Assembly: GCF_014250685.1 (NCBI RefSeq)
Contig: NZ_JACFAJ010000010.1
Coordinates: 91,422-155,421, forward strand
DNA: 64,000 nt
Direction: 5' to 3'
DNA from: Cetobacterium sp. 2A
GTDB taxonomy: Bacteria > Fusobacteriota > Fusobacteriia > Fusobacteriales > Fusobacteriaceae
In this document: positions 26,359 to 35,046 of the stretch, in pieces
How the letters are laid out: each line of letters starts with the position of its first letter
Numbering within the stretch: position 1 is the first letter of the stretch
Made by a program: the position numbers and the translations under genes
Notes under the pieces: model-generated
What the model saw: only the letters and a program-made list of their open reading frames with translations
Database searches by the model: none
Told to the model about the DNA's origin: nothing

Positions 26359-28509
26359 TTGAGTTTAGATTTTTTTAAGCAAACTAATCGTACAATTCTT
26401 TTTGAAGAAATAAATCCAGAAAAATTAGATTTATTAACATTGGTTGAAAGTAGTGAAGATATTAGTAGTTTAAGTGATGAAAAAATAAAAGAGATTAATG
26501 AGGAACTTTTAGTAACAAATTTTAATGATTTTTTGACAAAATTTGAACCTAAAATATATAGTTTTTTTAATGCTGCAAGTCAAAAGATAAGATATAGCTT
26601 AGAAAAGCCAGAAGGGATACCAGAAGATCATATAACAGAGATTCCTTTAAATATGGAAAATACATTTTTTAAAATGCTTTCATCGTTAATGGATACTAAA
26701 AAAGTTGTGGGAGATAAAAATGTTGATTTTAATTTCAATGATATTTTAAGCATGTTATCTCCAAAATCAGTAATGGATGATATAAAGCAGTTAAGAAAAG
26801 AGATAGCGTATTTATATGATAAGCACGAAGCTTTAGAAGAAGAGGATCCTACGAAGTTAGAATATGCAGATAAATTAAATATAGCTTTTGATAAAGCTAG
26901 TAAAAATTATAACAATATTCTAGGGATGTTACCTTTAGCAATAGAAGATATAAAGGCAAGAATTTTGATAACTGGTGGAGATAGTAATAAAAAATCAGAG
27001 GAAATAAAATTAGGTTTATTGAGTATGGATGATAAAGGGGAGCTAAAGATTATTGAAAACAAAGAAAAAAAGCAAAAATCTTTATCCATAGCAGACACAT
27101 CCAATTCAGGAGCATTAGTTAAATACTTTGAAGAGGATTATGAAGCAGTAACAGAAGAGCCGAATGATTATATTAAAAAGTTAGTTGTTAGAACATTTGC
27201 ACCGTTGCCAACGATATTAGAAGAAGCAAATTATGATCAAGAAGTAAAAAATCATAACTATTATTTAGAATTCTACAAAGAAGCTCAAGAAGATTTTATA
27301 AAAGTAGCAAAACCTTTAATGGAGAAAATGTTAGGGGTAAAAATGTTCTTTGAACAGTACGATAAAGAAGTGAAAGGGATGAAACCAACGCTTTTAATAA
27401 CTAATTTAAAGTTAGAAATGTTATTAAAGGGTGATAATAAAAATAAATTATCTCTATATCTAAATACAATAAATAATAAAAATGATTTTGAAAATACAGC
27501 TTGGTTTGGAATTGTTCCAAATGTAATATTAGAATCACAAGTTGATATTAAAAATATTCGTGAAAGATTTAAGGGAACTAATAAAACTGTAGTTAATAAG
27601 GGAAATACTTTAGAAAATCTACAAGTTTTAATGGATTTGGTTTCTAAATATAAGATTCAAGTATTTTTTAGCGTTAATGCAAATGATGAAACAACATTCA
27701 ACAATTTGGCAATGTCAGGTGTAGAAAAATATGTTGAAAAAACTAGAAAATTACAATATAAAGATTTCTCAGAATTCATAGTACCGTGTATTCCAAACTT
27801 TACAGTCATTCCTAAAGAGAAATCGAGCGTAATATTGGATTATCAATTAAAGATAGAAGAATCAAATATACCAGAACAGGATAAAGATAACTTAATAAAG
27901 TTTTGGATTGAGGGAGTATATATCGAAAGTTCATATATAGCGGCAGGATTAACAGCTGCATATCAATGTCCAGAAATATTAAGAAAAAAATACAAAAGAG
28001 TATTACCGAAGGAGCCAGGAGTAAGAATTAACATTGAGGATAAAGATAATAGTTTAAAACTATTAACAAATCTATCTAAAGAAATTAGTGGATATACTAT
28101 AGCAACAAAAGATAGCATAAATAGAAATAATTTTGGATATGTTTTCTCGTCTGATAATGTTCAGCTGAATGGAAATCCTATTAATAATATTACTGTATAT
28201 AAAGCTAGAACTTTAGCAACAAATCAAGACGGAGTATTTGAACCTTTATATAAAACTTTAACAACGACTTATATTGAAAGAGCGTTAAGATTTTTAACTT
28301 TAGATTTTAAAGAAGATAAAATTAAAGATTTCTTTAGTAATAGACCAGATAGTCAGAAAAATACATGGTTAAAAGGTCAAGAAGCTGTTAATGGAATTTT
28401 ACAGCCAGGAGATGACGTTTCAATAGAAATAGATGGAAATAGTTGTCATTTACACATTAGTTACAATGGAGATGTTAAAAACTTAGTTTTAGATATAACT
28501 AAAAAATAA
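26359..28509 (+). CDS. Sheath-like protein of a contractile injection system
   Basis: A 716-aa protein that I read as the contractile sheath. It is as long as a TssB plus TssC pair together. The C-terminal half has sheath-like features: FIVPCIPNFTVIPKE, IEGVYIESSYIAAGLTAAY, a late YIERALRFL helix of the kind that ends phage and T6SS sheaths, and a final beta stretch (GDDVSIEIDGNSCHLHISY). TTG at 26359 is 6 bases after ggggtg and is preferred over the GTG inside that site. The tube gene follows after 30 bases, as in T6SS and phage tails. The family match is by pattern and context only; residues 80-320 do not resemble TssB. Confidence 0.6.
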   Translation: MSLDFFKQTNRTILFEEINPEKLDLLTLVESSEDISSLSDEKIKEINEELLVTNFNDFLTKFEPKIYSFFNAASQKIRYSLEKPEGIPEDHITEIPLNMENTFFKMLSSLMDTKKVVGDKNVDFNFNDILSMLSPKSVMDDIKQLRKEIAYLYDKHEALEEEDPTKLEYADKLNIAFDKASKNYNNILGMLPLAIEDIKARILITGGDSNKKSEEIKLGLLSMDDKGELKIIENKEKKQKSLSIADTSNSGALVKYFEEDYEAVTEEPNDYIKKLVVRTFAPLPTILEEANYDQEVKNHNYYLEFYKEAQEDFIKVAKPLMEKMLGVKMFFEQYDKEVKGMKPTLLITNLKLEMLLKGDNKNKLSLYLNTINNKNDFENTAWFGIVPNVILESQVDIKNIRERFKGTNKTVVNKGNTLENLQVLMDLVSKYKIQVFFSVNANDETTFNNLAMSGVEKYVEKTRKLQYKDFSEFIVPCIPNFTVIPKEKSSVILDYQLKIEESNIPEQDKDNLIKFWIEGVYIESSYIAAGLTAAYQCPEILRKKYKRVLPKEPGVRINIEDKDNSLKLLTNLSKEISGYTIATKDSINRNNFGYVFSSDNVQLNGNPINNITVYKARTLATNQDGVFEPLYKTLTTTYIERALRFLTLDFKEDKIKDFFSNRPDSQKNTWLKGQEAVNGILQPGDDVSIEIDGNSCHLHISYNGDVKNLVLDITKK

Positions 28510-28539
28510 AATAAACAATAAAGCAAGGAGAGGATAATA

Positions 28540-28977
28540 ATGGGATTTAGATTAAAAATTAAAGGAAAAAATGAAGAGATTAATTTAGGTGTGGATAATA
28601 TTACAAAAGTAAAGTATAAGTCGGATACTCCTGATGATTCAGATGCAAGAGCAACAGATGTTGGAGTAATCTTAGAGGTAGAAGGAAAGATAATAACTCC
28701 AGTAAATGGAGAGGAAGCAGATGATACTAAAAAGTTTGCAATTTGGTCATTGGTTTCAGCTGAAAGTGCTGATGCATATAGAGAAATATCATTAGAGGTT
28801 ATCTCTGGAGATGTCGTTGTTAGAAAAATTGAGATGCCTAATGCATTTATTGTTGATTACGAAGAGGATTATAATGATAAAGGTGGGGTAGGAGAATTTA
28901 AAGCAGTTTTAAAGCAGAAAAAAGAAAAAACTGAAGATGCAAAAATAGAAGGTGGATACGAAGCTACAAAAGATTAA
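28540..28977 (+). CDS. Tube-like (Hcp-like) protein
   Basis: A 145-aa, mostly beta protein placed directly after the sheath gene, where tube genes usually lie. It starts GFRLKIKGKNEEINLG, has ISLEVISGDVVVRKIEM, and ends in a FIVDYEEDY ... GEFKAVLKQKK pattern. That ending is repeated in the 190-aa protein at 40603 (MFIHSFEEKG ... GEFTIIFKQK). A strong gcaaggagagg site and two long hairpins after the stop suggest high expression, as expected for a subunit needed in many copies. Hcp-like function is inferred. Confidence 0.6.
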   Translation: MGFRLKIKGKNEEINLGVDNITKVKYKSDTPDDSDARATDVGVILEVEGKIITPVNGEEADDTKKFAIWSLVSAESADAYREISLEVISGDVVVRKIEMPNAFIVDYEEDYNDKGGVGEFKAVLKQKKEKTEDAKIEGGYEATKD

Positions 28978-28989
28978 TTATAGAATAGT

Positions 28990-29053
28990 AGCTGGATATA
29001 TTAATATCCAGCTATGTATTAGATAAATTATAATTTTAATTTATCTAATACAT
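28990..29053 (+). repeat. Two tandem hairpins after the tube gene
   Basis: The first hairpin is AGCTGGATAT-atta-ATATCCAGCT (28990-29013). The second has a perfect 17-bp stem (29014-29030 with 29037-29053) and a 6-base loop. Neither has a classic T-run, so they more likely protect the 3' end of a processed sheath-tube mRNA or attenuate readthrough than end transcription outright. Confidence 0.75.
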
Positions 29054-29076
29054 ATTTAAATAAAGTGGGAGAATTT

Positions 29077-29829
29077 ATGGAAAGAAATAGAGTGCCTATT
29101 TTTGAAAAAGGGAAGATTTTAGATAAAGAAATGTTAGATGAATTAAAAAATTTAAATTTGGACTATGTAAATACATTATATTTTTCCAAAAGTGAAGGAG
29201 TCATTTATGGAATAGATCCAGAGGTAAGAGATAACAAAATTATACTCAATCCAGGTTTAATTAAATATAATGGAGATTTATATAAAATCTTAACTGGAAA
29301 GGAATTAAATATTCCATTGGAAGATGGAGAATATAAGTGTTTTTTACAAAAGATAGATAAAACTCTAAAAGATAAATTTTTAGAGCTAAATTTTGAATTT
29401 AAAGTACTGAAAGATGAAGAAAAATTAGGAGATGGATTTGAACTTTTTAGAGTTTCAAGAAGAGAAGGAGCTGATTTAAAAGAAGCTCTTCAAATAATTG
29501 GAATTGATAAAGAATATAATACTCTTAATCTTATAAATTTAAAAAATTCAACATTAAGTGGAACTAGCTTAAGTTCTAAACTATTAAAACTATATGCAAA
29601 AAATATGCTAGAAAATAAAAAATTAGATAGTTATGAACGAGTTATTTGTATGTATATTTTAAACTCTAATCAAGAAAAAGAATTTATATCAAAATATCTA
29701 AATATTTCATATGAGGCAAACAATCTAGATATATATGCAGCTTTAGAAAAAAGGTATCTAAGTTCAGAGAATCTTAATAAGAAAGAGAAAATTATTGAAA
29801 AAAATACAAGAAAGATGTTGGTGGATTAA
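29077..29829 (+). CDS. Injection-system protein, baseplate/fibre-like N-terminus
   Basis: A 250-aa protein of unknown family. Residues 30-75 (SKSEGVIYGIDPEVRDN, then IILNPGLIKYNGDLYKI) resemble the short beta-domain found at the start of many phage baseplate and tail-fibre proteins. The C-terminal part is helical, with DSYERVICMYIL. The ATG has a gtgggaga site. The stop overlaps the start of the J-domain gene by 1 base, so the two are coupled. A structural or assembly role is inferred from this link and the N-terminal pattern. Confidence 0.5.
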   Translation: MERNRVPIFEKGKILDKEMLDELKNLNLDYVNTLYFSKSEGVIYGIDPEVRDNKIILNPGLIKYNGDLYKILTGKELNIPLEDGEYKCFLQKIDKTLKDKFLELNFEFKVLKDEEKLGDGFELFRVSRREGADLKEALQIIGIDKEYNTLNLINLKNSTLSGTSLSSKLLKLYAKNMLENKKLDSYERVICMYILNSNQEKEFISKYLNISYEANNLDIYAALEKRYLSSENLNKKEKIIEKNTRKMLVD

Positions 29830-30251
29830 TGAAAACATATTATGAAATACTAGAAGTAGGAAAGTATGTTAGTAAGGAAGATTTAAAAAAATCCTATAGA
29901 AACTTAGCTAAAAAATATCATCCAGATAAATATGCTAATGATACATTAGATAAACAAACTGAGGTAAAAAATATTTTTACACAAATAAATGAAGCTTATC
30001 AGGTTCTGTCAGATGAAACTCTTAAAAAAGAATACGATTTTACTTTATTAAAGGAAAAAAAAGAAAATAATAAGCAGAATATAAATTCGTCATCTAAAAA
30101 TAAAGACTTTTTTAACAAAACTGATTTAAACGATATGTTTTCAAGTTTTTTTTCTCCAAAGTCTTCAAAAAAAACTAGTGATGGGAATTTAAAAAAAGAA
30201 ATGGATGATCAATTCAAAAGTTTTTTTGGAATCAAGGGGATGAAAAAATGA
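29829..30251 (+). CDS. J-domain co-chaperone
   Basis: A 140-aa protein with a complete J domain at residues 1-70: TYYEILEVG, the HPD tripeptide in KKYHPDKYAND, and NEAYQVLSDETLKKEYDF. The rest is Ser/Lys/Phe-rich with NDMFSSFFSP and FKSFFGIKG, with no zinc domain or peptide-binding domain of DnaJ. J domains stimulate Hsp70 ATPases. The Hsp70-like gene of this cluster (35043) is the obvious partner. It overlaps its neighbours on both sides, so it is fixed in the operon. Confidence 0.88.
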   Translation: MKTYYEILEVGKYVSKEDLKKSYRNLAKKYHPDKYANDTLDKQTEVKNIFTQINEAYQVLSDETLKKEYDFTLLKEKKENNKQNINSSSKNKDFFNKTDLNDMFSSFFSPKSSKKTSDGNLKKEMDDQFKSFFGIKGMKK

Positions 30252-30916
30252 ATATTTTTAGAGCATGGAAGTTAAAGAGAGAGTTAAAAAAACACCATAA
30301 AAGACAATTAAAAATGGCTCAAGAATCAGAAAATGATGGGATTTTGTTTTATATATTAAGTTTAATTCTAATTATAGCTTTGGGAGTATATTATTTAGGA
30401 TACAGATTTAGAATTAAAGATTTACCAATAGTAGGAGCAGTAGCTTTAATTATAACTAATTTGGTTTTATGGATATCAAATTATAGATTGAAAAAAGATG
30501 TAATTTTGTACCAAAAAGGTGAGGGATTAAGAGACGCAAAGATGCTACAGAGTATAGAAGATAAAAGCTATGAAAAGAAAAAGCAATTAACACATATTAT
30601 TTTAAAGAATGAAGAGGGGTATGATGTAAAAACTTGGAGTATTGGAAAAGCTAATTCATTAATAATAGGAAAATCTTCCAGGGTTAGGGTAGATATAGAT
30701 TTGACAGAAGCTTCTTATTCATCATTGATTAGTAAAAATCATGCAATACTTAATAAAACAGATAATGGATGGTTTTTAGAGGACTTAGGTTCTGTTAATG
30801 GAACTGGAATTCAAAAGTTATCTGATAACAGAAAATTAAAAGTAAAGACAGGACCAGTTAAAGTGGAAAGTGGAGATATTCTTTATATAGCGACTACAGC
30901 ATTATTAATAAGATAG
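30248..30916 (+). CDS. Membrane-anchored FHA-domain protein
   Basis: A 222-aa protein with two membrane helices (ILFYILSLILIIALGVYYLG and IVGAVALIITNLVLWI) and a C-terminal FHA domain. The FHA core reads SLIIGKSSRVRV, then SLISKNHAIL and SVNGTGIQ. This matches G-(K/R)-S/R, S-x2-H and N-G-T, which bind phosphothreonine. In T6SS the FHA protein senses the kinase signal and licenses assembly. Here it would be the membrane-bound receptor. The start overlaps the J-domain stop in an ATGA. Confidence 0.82.
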   Translation: MNIFRAWKLKRELKKHHKRQLKMAQESENDGILFYILSLILIIALGVYYLGYRFRIKDLPIVGAVALIITNLVLWISNYRLKKDVILYQKGEGLRDAKMLQSIEDKSYEKKKQLTHIILKNEEGYDVKTWSIGKANSLIIGKSSRVRVDIDLTEASYSSLISKNHAILNKTDNGWFLEDLGSVNGTGIQKLSDNRKLKVKTGPVKVESGDILYIATTALLIR

Positions 30917-30934
30917 ATAGAGGAGATAGAAGTA

Positions 30935-31453
30935 ATGAAATTAGAAAGATGTGAAAATGGACATGTATATAATTCAGGAAGATACAAAGAGTGTCCATAT
31001 TGTAATAGCGAAAGGTTAGAAGATGTTGAAGTAAGAGAAGAAGCTATAGATATTATTCAAAATGATGAAGATAAAACAGTAGCTTACTGGGCGAATGAGC
31101 TCGATGTAGAGCCAGTTGTAGGTTGGGTAGTGTGTATAAGTGGTTATGATAAAGGAAAAGATTTTAAATTAAAAACAGAAAAGAATTTTATAGGAAGAGG
31201 CCCTGAAATGGATATTTGTATTTCAGGAGATAATAGTATAACAAGAAAAAATCATGCAGTTATAACATACAATCCCAAACAAAGAGTTTTTATGATGTTA
31301 CCAGGTGAAGGAACTGGGATAGTATATGTTCAAAATGAAGCAGTGTATTCTCCAAGACAATTAAATTCTTTTGATGTAATAGAAATTGGTAATTCAAAAT
31401 TCACTTTTGTAGCTTTATGTGGAGAGAATTTCGATTGGAAAATAGAAAAATAA
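30935..31453 (+). CDS. Zinc-ribbon plus FHA-domain protein
   Basis: A 172-aa cytosolic protein. The N-terminus has CENGHVYNSGRYKECPYC, a Cys-His-Cys-Cys zinc ribbon. It is followed by an FHA domain with FIGRGPEMDICI, SITRKNHAVITY and a GEGTGIVYV turn in place of the usual N-G-T. It is the second phosphothreonine reader in the cluster, upstream of the phosphatase and kinase genes. An adaptor role in the phosphorylation circuit is inferred. A terminator follows. Confidence 0.82.
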   Translation: MKLERCENGHVYNSGRYKECPYCNSERLEDVEVREEAIDIIQNDEDKTVAYWANELDVEPVVGWVVCISGYDKGKDFKLKTEKNFIGRGPEMDICISGDNSITRKNHAVITYNPKQRVFMMLPGEGTGIVYVQNEAVYSPRQLNSFDVIEIGNSKFTFVALCGENFDWKIEK

Positions 31454-31465
31454 TTTAAAAGAGGA

Positions 31466-31497
31466 AGAATATATGCAAAATATATTCTTTTTTTGTT
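31466..31497 (+). terminator. Terminator inside the injection-system block
   Basis: AAGAATATAT pairs with ATATATTCTT around a short loop and is followed by T residues. It separates the chaperone/FHA genes from the phosphatase gene, so the two halves of the block can be expressed at different levels. Confidence 0.7.
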
Positions 31498-31511
31498 AAG
31501 AGGAGATGATG

Positions 31512-33764
31512 ATGAATCAAGAGTTAAATATCTTAAAAAATAATATAAATCAAGGGAAAGCATTAGTAAAAAAGATAGATATGCCAATATCTAAAGAAAA
31601 AGTTGAAACTGCAAATGAAATAGCGGGAAAAAAAGCAGAGAGTAAGTTTGTTACTTCGTTAGTATCCAGAATAGGGAATGCTAATATAAATAGTGATTAT
31701 ACAGGGTATATAGAACTAGATAATTATGCATGCTGGCTTATAGCGGATGGAATAGACGATATAAAAGGGGCTGAAGAGGCAAGCAAAAAAGTAATTGAAT
31801 ATATTATCCATAAGTTTATAGAAAAACCTAAATTTTCTAAGAGGTATGTAAAGTATCTTTTAAAAGATGGACATGAACAGATAAAAAAAATACAACAAAG
31901 TAAAAAAACCAAACTAGGAATAGGAGCATCTCTAACGATAGTTTTAAGTGATTATACCTCTATAATAATGGGAAGCATTGGAAATACTAGGGGACTTTTA
32001 TTAAGAGATGAACTTGTAACTACAAAAACAAAGGACAGTAATATAGCATATTTGATGTATGAGAATAAGCAGTTAGATTATGATAGTATACGTTTTAATA
32101 ATCAGAAAGATAAGTTAACACAGTATATAGGGACTTACGGTGGAATTGAACCATATATAAGTAAAAAAATAAAATTAATAGAAGGAGATAAATTTCTTCT
32201 TATGAGTAGTGGAGCTTGGGAACATTTAGATGAAGTTGATATAGAAATATCTCTTTCTCAATCTCAAAGAGTAGGAAAGTGGATTGGATCATTAGAAAAA
32301 ATAATTCAAAATAGCAACACTCGAAAATTAAATAACTATTCTATGATTGGTATATTTGTAGACAAAGTAGCTCCAGGAAAAAGAGATTTTAAAAAAATAA
32401 GTTCAGAAATATTTTTAGTGTTACCATTTCTGTTATTAATTGGATACTTGGGATTTAAAGGTTATCAAATAAAATCAGAAAGAGATACTATTTATCAGGA
32501 AATATATAAATTAGAAAATAAAGTAAATCGTGATTTAGAAACTAAATCATATTACAAGGCTTTGGATAATTATAAGAAATCAAAAGAGAAATATAAGAAT
32601 CTTTATATTATGCCAAGTTCAGGAATATTTAAAAACAAAATATTTTCTTCAGATATTTTAAATAGAAGTGTTGACAATCAGGTAGAAAATTTAGATAGAA
32701 AGATATCTGATTTAGAGTTAGTTTTACAATTAGAAAAACAAAAGACCACAGCTAACATAAATTATAGAGAAAATAAATTTAATGAAGCTATGAAAAACTA
32801 TCAAGAAATAGAACTTTTATTAAATCAAATTCAAACTATCGATATTGTAGATAAAAATAAATGGATAGAAGAAATAAGGGAAAAAATGATAGCTTGTGAG
32901 GGATTATTGGTAGGAATGGAATTAAAAAAAGAAGCAGATGAGTTAACAAATAATGGACAATTAGAGGGTGCGATTAGAAATTATTTAGAGTCTAAAATTA
33001 TATTTCTGAAATATAATAAAATAGATTTACTTGCAGATGTAACAAGTAAAGCAGAAACATTAACTCAAATAAGAGAAAAAAGATATAAACAAGCTCTTGA
33101 ATTTGAAAAAAATGGATTAAGAAGTGAATCAAAAGATATAAATGGAGCTATAGCTTATTATGAATTATCTAAAAATTTATATGGGGAGTTAGGAGACTTT
33201 CCTAAAGAAGAGGAATTATCAGAAAAAATTTCATATTTAAATGAGTTAAAGCTTATGTTAAAAGATGAAAAAAATCTATATTTAAAAGATGCTCGTGTTT
33301 ATTCAAAGGAAGGAAAATATGAAAAAGCTCTCGATACAATAAAAAAAGCTCAACAAAATTCAGAATTATTAAAAGATAATCAGGGGATAGTTGACTCAGT
33401 TGAAAAAGAGGGAGATATTTTACTAGATAACAAAAAGTATGAATTAGCTAAAGAAAAATATCGTGAAGCATATAATATCTCAATAAATACAAACAATAAA
33501 TTGCAACAAAAAGAATTGGAAGGGAAACAATATGTCACAACAACATTATTAAAAGCAACGGAGTTAGAAGTTCAAGGAGATAAATTATTTAAAGAAAAAA
33601 AATATAAAGATTCAAAAGTAAAATTTATTGAATCTAAAAAAGAATATGAAAAAGTAAAAGATAATGATTTCTATTCTTCAACTAAATATGAGGAAAATAT
33701 AAAAGTTATATCTGAAAAAGAAAAGAAAGCTTGGAGGGAGGTTAATTGGATTCCATTCTTTTAA
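31512..33764 (+). CDS. PP2C-family phosphatase with membrane helix and repeat tail
   Basis: A 750-aa protein. Residues 45-285 form a PP2C-type Ser/Thr phosphatase: CWLIADGIDD holds the metal-binding Asp-Gly, GASLTIVL and MGSIGNTRGLLL follow, and DKFLLMSSGAWEHL ends the core. One membrane helix (EIFLVLPFLLLIGYLGF) lies near residue 310. The last 430 residues are long helices with TPR-like units (KEGKYEKALDTIKKAQ, DNKKYELAKEKYREAY) that would lie on the far side of the membrane. Of three adjacent ATGs the third is spaced properly from aggag. It overlaps the kinase gene by 19 bases. It parallels PppA of T6SS. Confidence 0.85.
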   Translation: MNQELNILKNNINQGKALVKKIDMPISKEKVETANEIAGKKAESKFVTSLVSRIGNANINSDYTGYIELDNYACWLIADGIDDIKGAEEASKKVIEYIIHKFIEKPKFSKRYVKYLLKDGHEQIKKIQQSKKTKLGIGASLTIVLSDYTSIIMGSIGNTRGLLLRDELVTTKTKDSNIAYLMYENKQLDYDSIRFNNQKDKLTQYIGTYGGIEPYISKKIKLIEGDKFLLMSSGAWEHLDEVDIEISLSQSQRVGKWIGSLEKIIQNSNTRKLNNYSMIGIFVDKVAPGKRDFKKISSEIFLVLPFLLLIGYLGFKGYQIKSERDTIYQEIYKLENKVNRDLETKSYYKALDNYKKSKEKYKNLYIMPSSGIFKNKIFSSDILNRSVDNQVENLDRKISDLELVLQLEKQKTTANINYRENKFNEAMKNYQEIELLLNQIQTIDIVDKNKWIEEIREKMIACEGLLVGMELKKEADELTNNGQLEGAIRNYLESKIIFLKYNKIDLLADVTSKAETLTQIREKRYKQALEFEKNGLRSESKDINGAIAYYELSKNLYGELGDFPKEEELSEKISYLNELKLMLKDEKNLYLKDARVYSKEGKYEKALDTIKKAQQNSELLKDNQGIVDSVEKEGDILLDNKKYELAKEKYREAYNISINTNNKLQQKELEGKQYVTTTLLKATELEVQGDKLFKEKKYKDSKVKFIESKKEYEKVKDNDFYSSTKYEENIKVISEKEKKAWREVNWIPFF

Positions 33765-34438
33765 AGAATTATAAAATATTAAGAAAAATACAAATTAATT
33801 CTCTATTTGAAGTATATGAAGCTTTAAATTTAAAAGGAAATAAAGTAATTATAAAGACAACTCCAGATACTTTTTTTCTTAATAAAATTTTAGTAAATGA
33901 ATATACTCAATTAAAAAAATTAAAAAATAATTTTATTCCTCAAGCGATAGAAATTTTAGAAAAAAGAGTACTTGTCTTAGAATTTTTTTCTGGTCAGAAT
34001 TTGAAGGAGATAAGAGTAGGAAATAAACTAGAGTGGAGAGAAATACGAAATATTTTTCTCCAACTTCTAAATTTAATATCTTATTTGCATGAAAATGGAG
34101 TTATACATGGAGATATTAAGCCAGAGAATATAATTTATGATAGAAATAATATATTTTTAATAGATTTTGGTTCAACTATGGAAATAGGTCAAAAAACAGC
34201 TATTTTACAATATACACCGAGCTTTTGTGACAAGGATAATTGTCTAGTGAAAATAAAAGATGAAAAAATAGATTACTATTGTCTTTTTAGAGTTTTTTTA
34301 TATCTTTTAAGAGGAGATAGAGAAGTGAATTTTGAAAAGTTACCTCTAAAATTAGAAAATTTCATAAGGAAAGGATTGGAAAAAAAGTTATACCAACCAG
34401 AGGAGATATTAGATTTATGGGATTATTTAGAAATTTAA
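33746..34438 (+). CDS. Small Ser/Thr protein kinase
   Basis: A 230-aa Hanks-type kinase with just the catalytic core. Visible are the ATP-binding Lys in KVIIKTTP, the hinge VLEFFSGQNLKEI, the catalytic loop GVIHGDIKPENIIYD and the DFG motif in IFLIDFGSTM. The loop is His-Gly-Asp rather than His-Arg-Asp, so it is a non-RD kinase. TTG start after a perfect ggagggagg inside the phosphatase gene. It has no membrane anchor, unlike PpkA. With the phosphatase and two FHA proteins it makes a complete Thr-phosphorylation switch. Confidence 0.88.
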   Translation: MDSILLKNYKILRKIQINSLFEVYEALNLKGNKVIIKTTPDTFFLNKILVNEYTQLKKLKNNFIPQAIEILEKRVLVLEFFSGQNLKEIRVGNKLEWREIRNIFLQLLNLISYLHENGVIHGDIKPENIIYDRNNIFLIDFGSTMEIGQKTAILQYTPSFCDKDNCLVKIKDEKIDYYCLFRVFLYLLRGDREVNFEKLPLKLENFIRKGLEKKLYQPEEILDLWDYLEI

Positions 34439-35046
34439 TAAATAAAATAAAAAAGAATGAAGAAGTAAAAGTGAGTTTTAAATCAGATTTAAAAAATATA
34501 AGTATAAATAGCAATTTCTTATACCCATTTTATCAAGAAAAAATAAATATTTTAGAAGATAAAAAAATAGAAACAATAAATGGGAGAAATGTTTTATTCA
34601 ATAGTTTAAACCTCAAATATAATTCTATATTTGAGGTTTTAGAAATAACATATAAAGATATTGTATTAAGATATCCTAAAAACATAAAAGTAGCTAATTT
34701 TTTATACAATTATCTAATTTTAATAGGATTTCCTTATTTTAAAAACTTAAAATTCGATACAGAAGAAGATTATAAATGCTATTCAAATATATTAGCATTA
34801 ATTTCTAAGTATGAACTATCTGATGAAATTAATGTATTAGACTTTTTAAGTGAAGTTCCTTGGATAGGAAGTCTTAAAATATTTGGAAATGAAAATTTAG
34901 AAATTAATATAAATGGGAAATATGCACTAATCTATGATTATGAAATATTAGAAAAATCGCTGAAGAGAATTATTGGAAAATCTGATAATGAATATATATT
35001 AGTGGATCTGGGAACTAGTGAAATAAAAATAGGGAGAGAGTTATGA
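34417..35046 (+). CDS. Injection-system protein of unknown function, 209 aa
   Basis: A soluble mixed protein that starts MGLFRNLINKIKKNEEVKV and ends EYILVDLGTSEIKIGREL. It overlaps the kinase by 22 bases and the Hsp70-like gene by 4, so it is tightly coupled to both. I recognise no family. FEVLEITYKDIVLRYPKN is a J-domain- or TPR-like spaced helix but lacks HPD. A role with the Hsp70-like protein is suggested only by coupling. Confidence 0.55.
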   Translation: MGLFRNLINKIKKNEEVKVSFKSDLKNISINSNFLYPFYQEKINILEDKKIETINGRNVLFNSLNLKYNSIFEVLEITYKDIVLRYPKNIKVANFLYNYLILIGFPYFKNLKFDTEEDYKCYSNILALISKYELSDEINVLDFLSEVPWIGSLKIFGNENLEININGKYALIYDYEILEKSLKRIIGKSDNEYILVDLGTSEIKIGREL

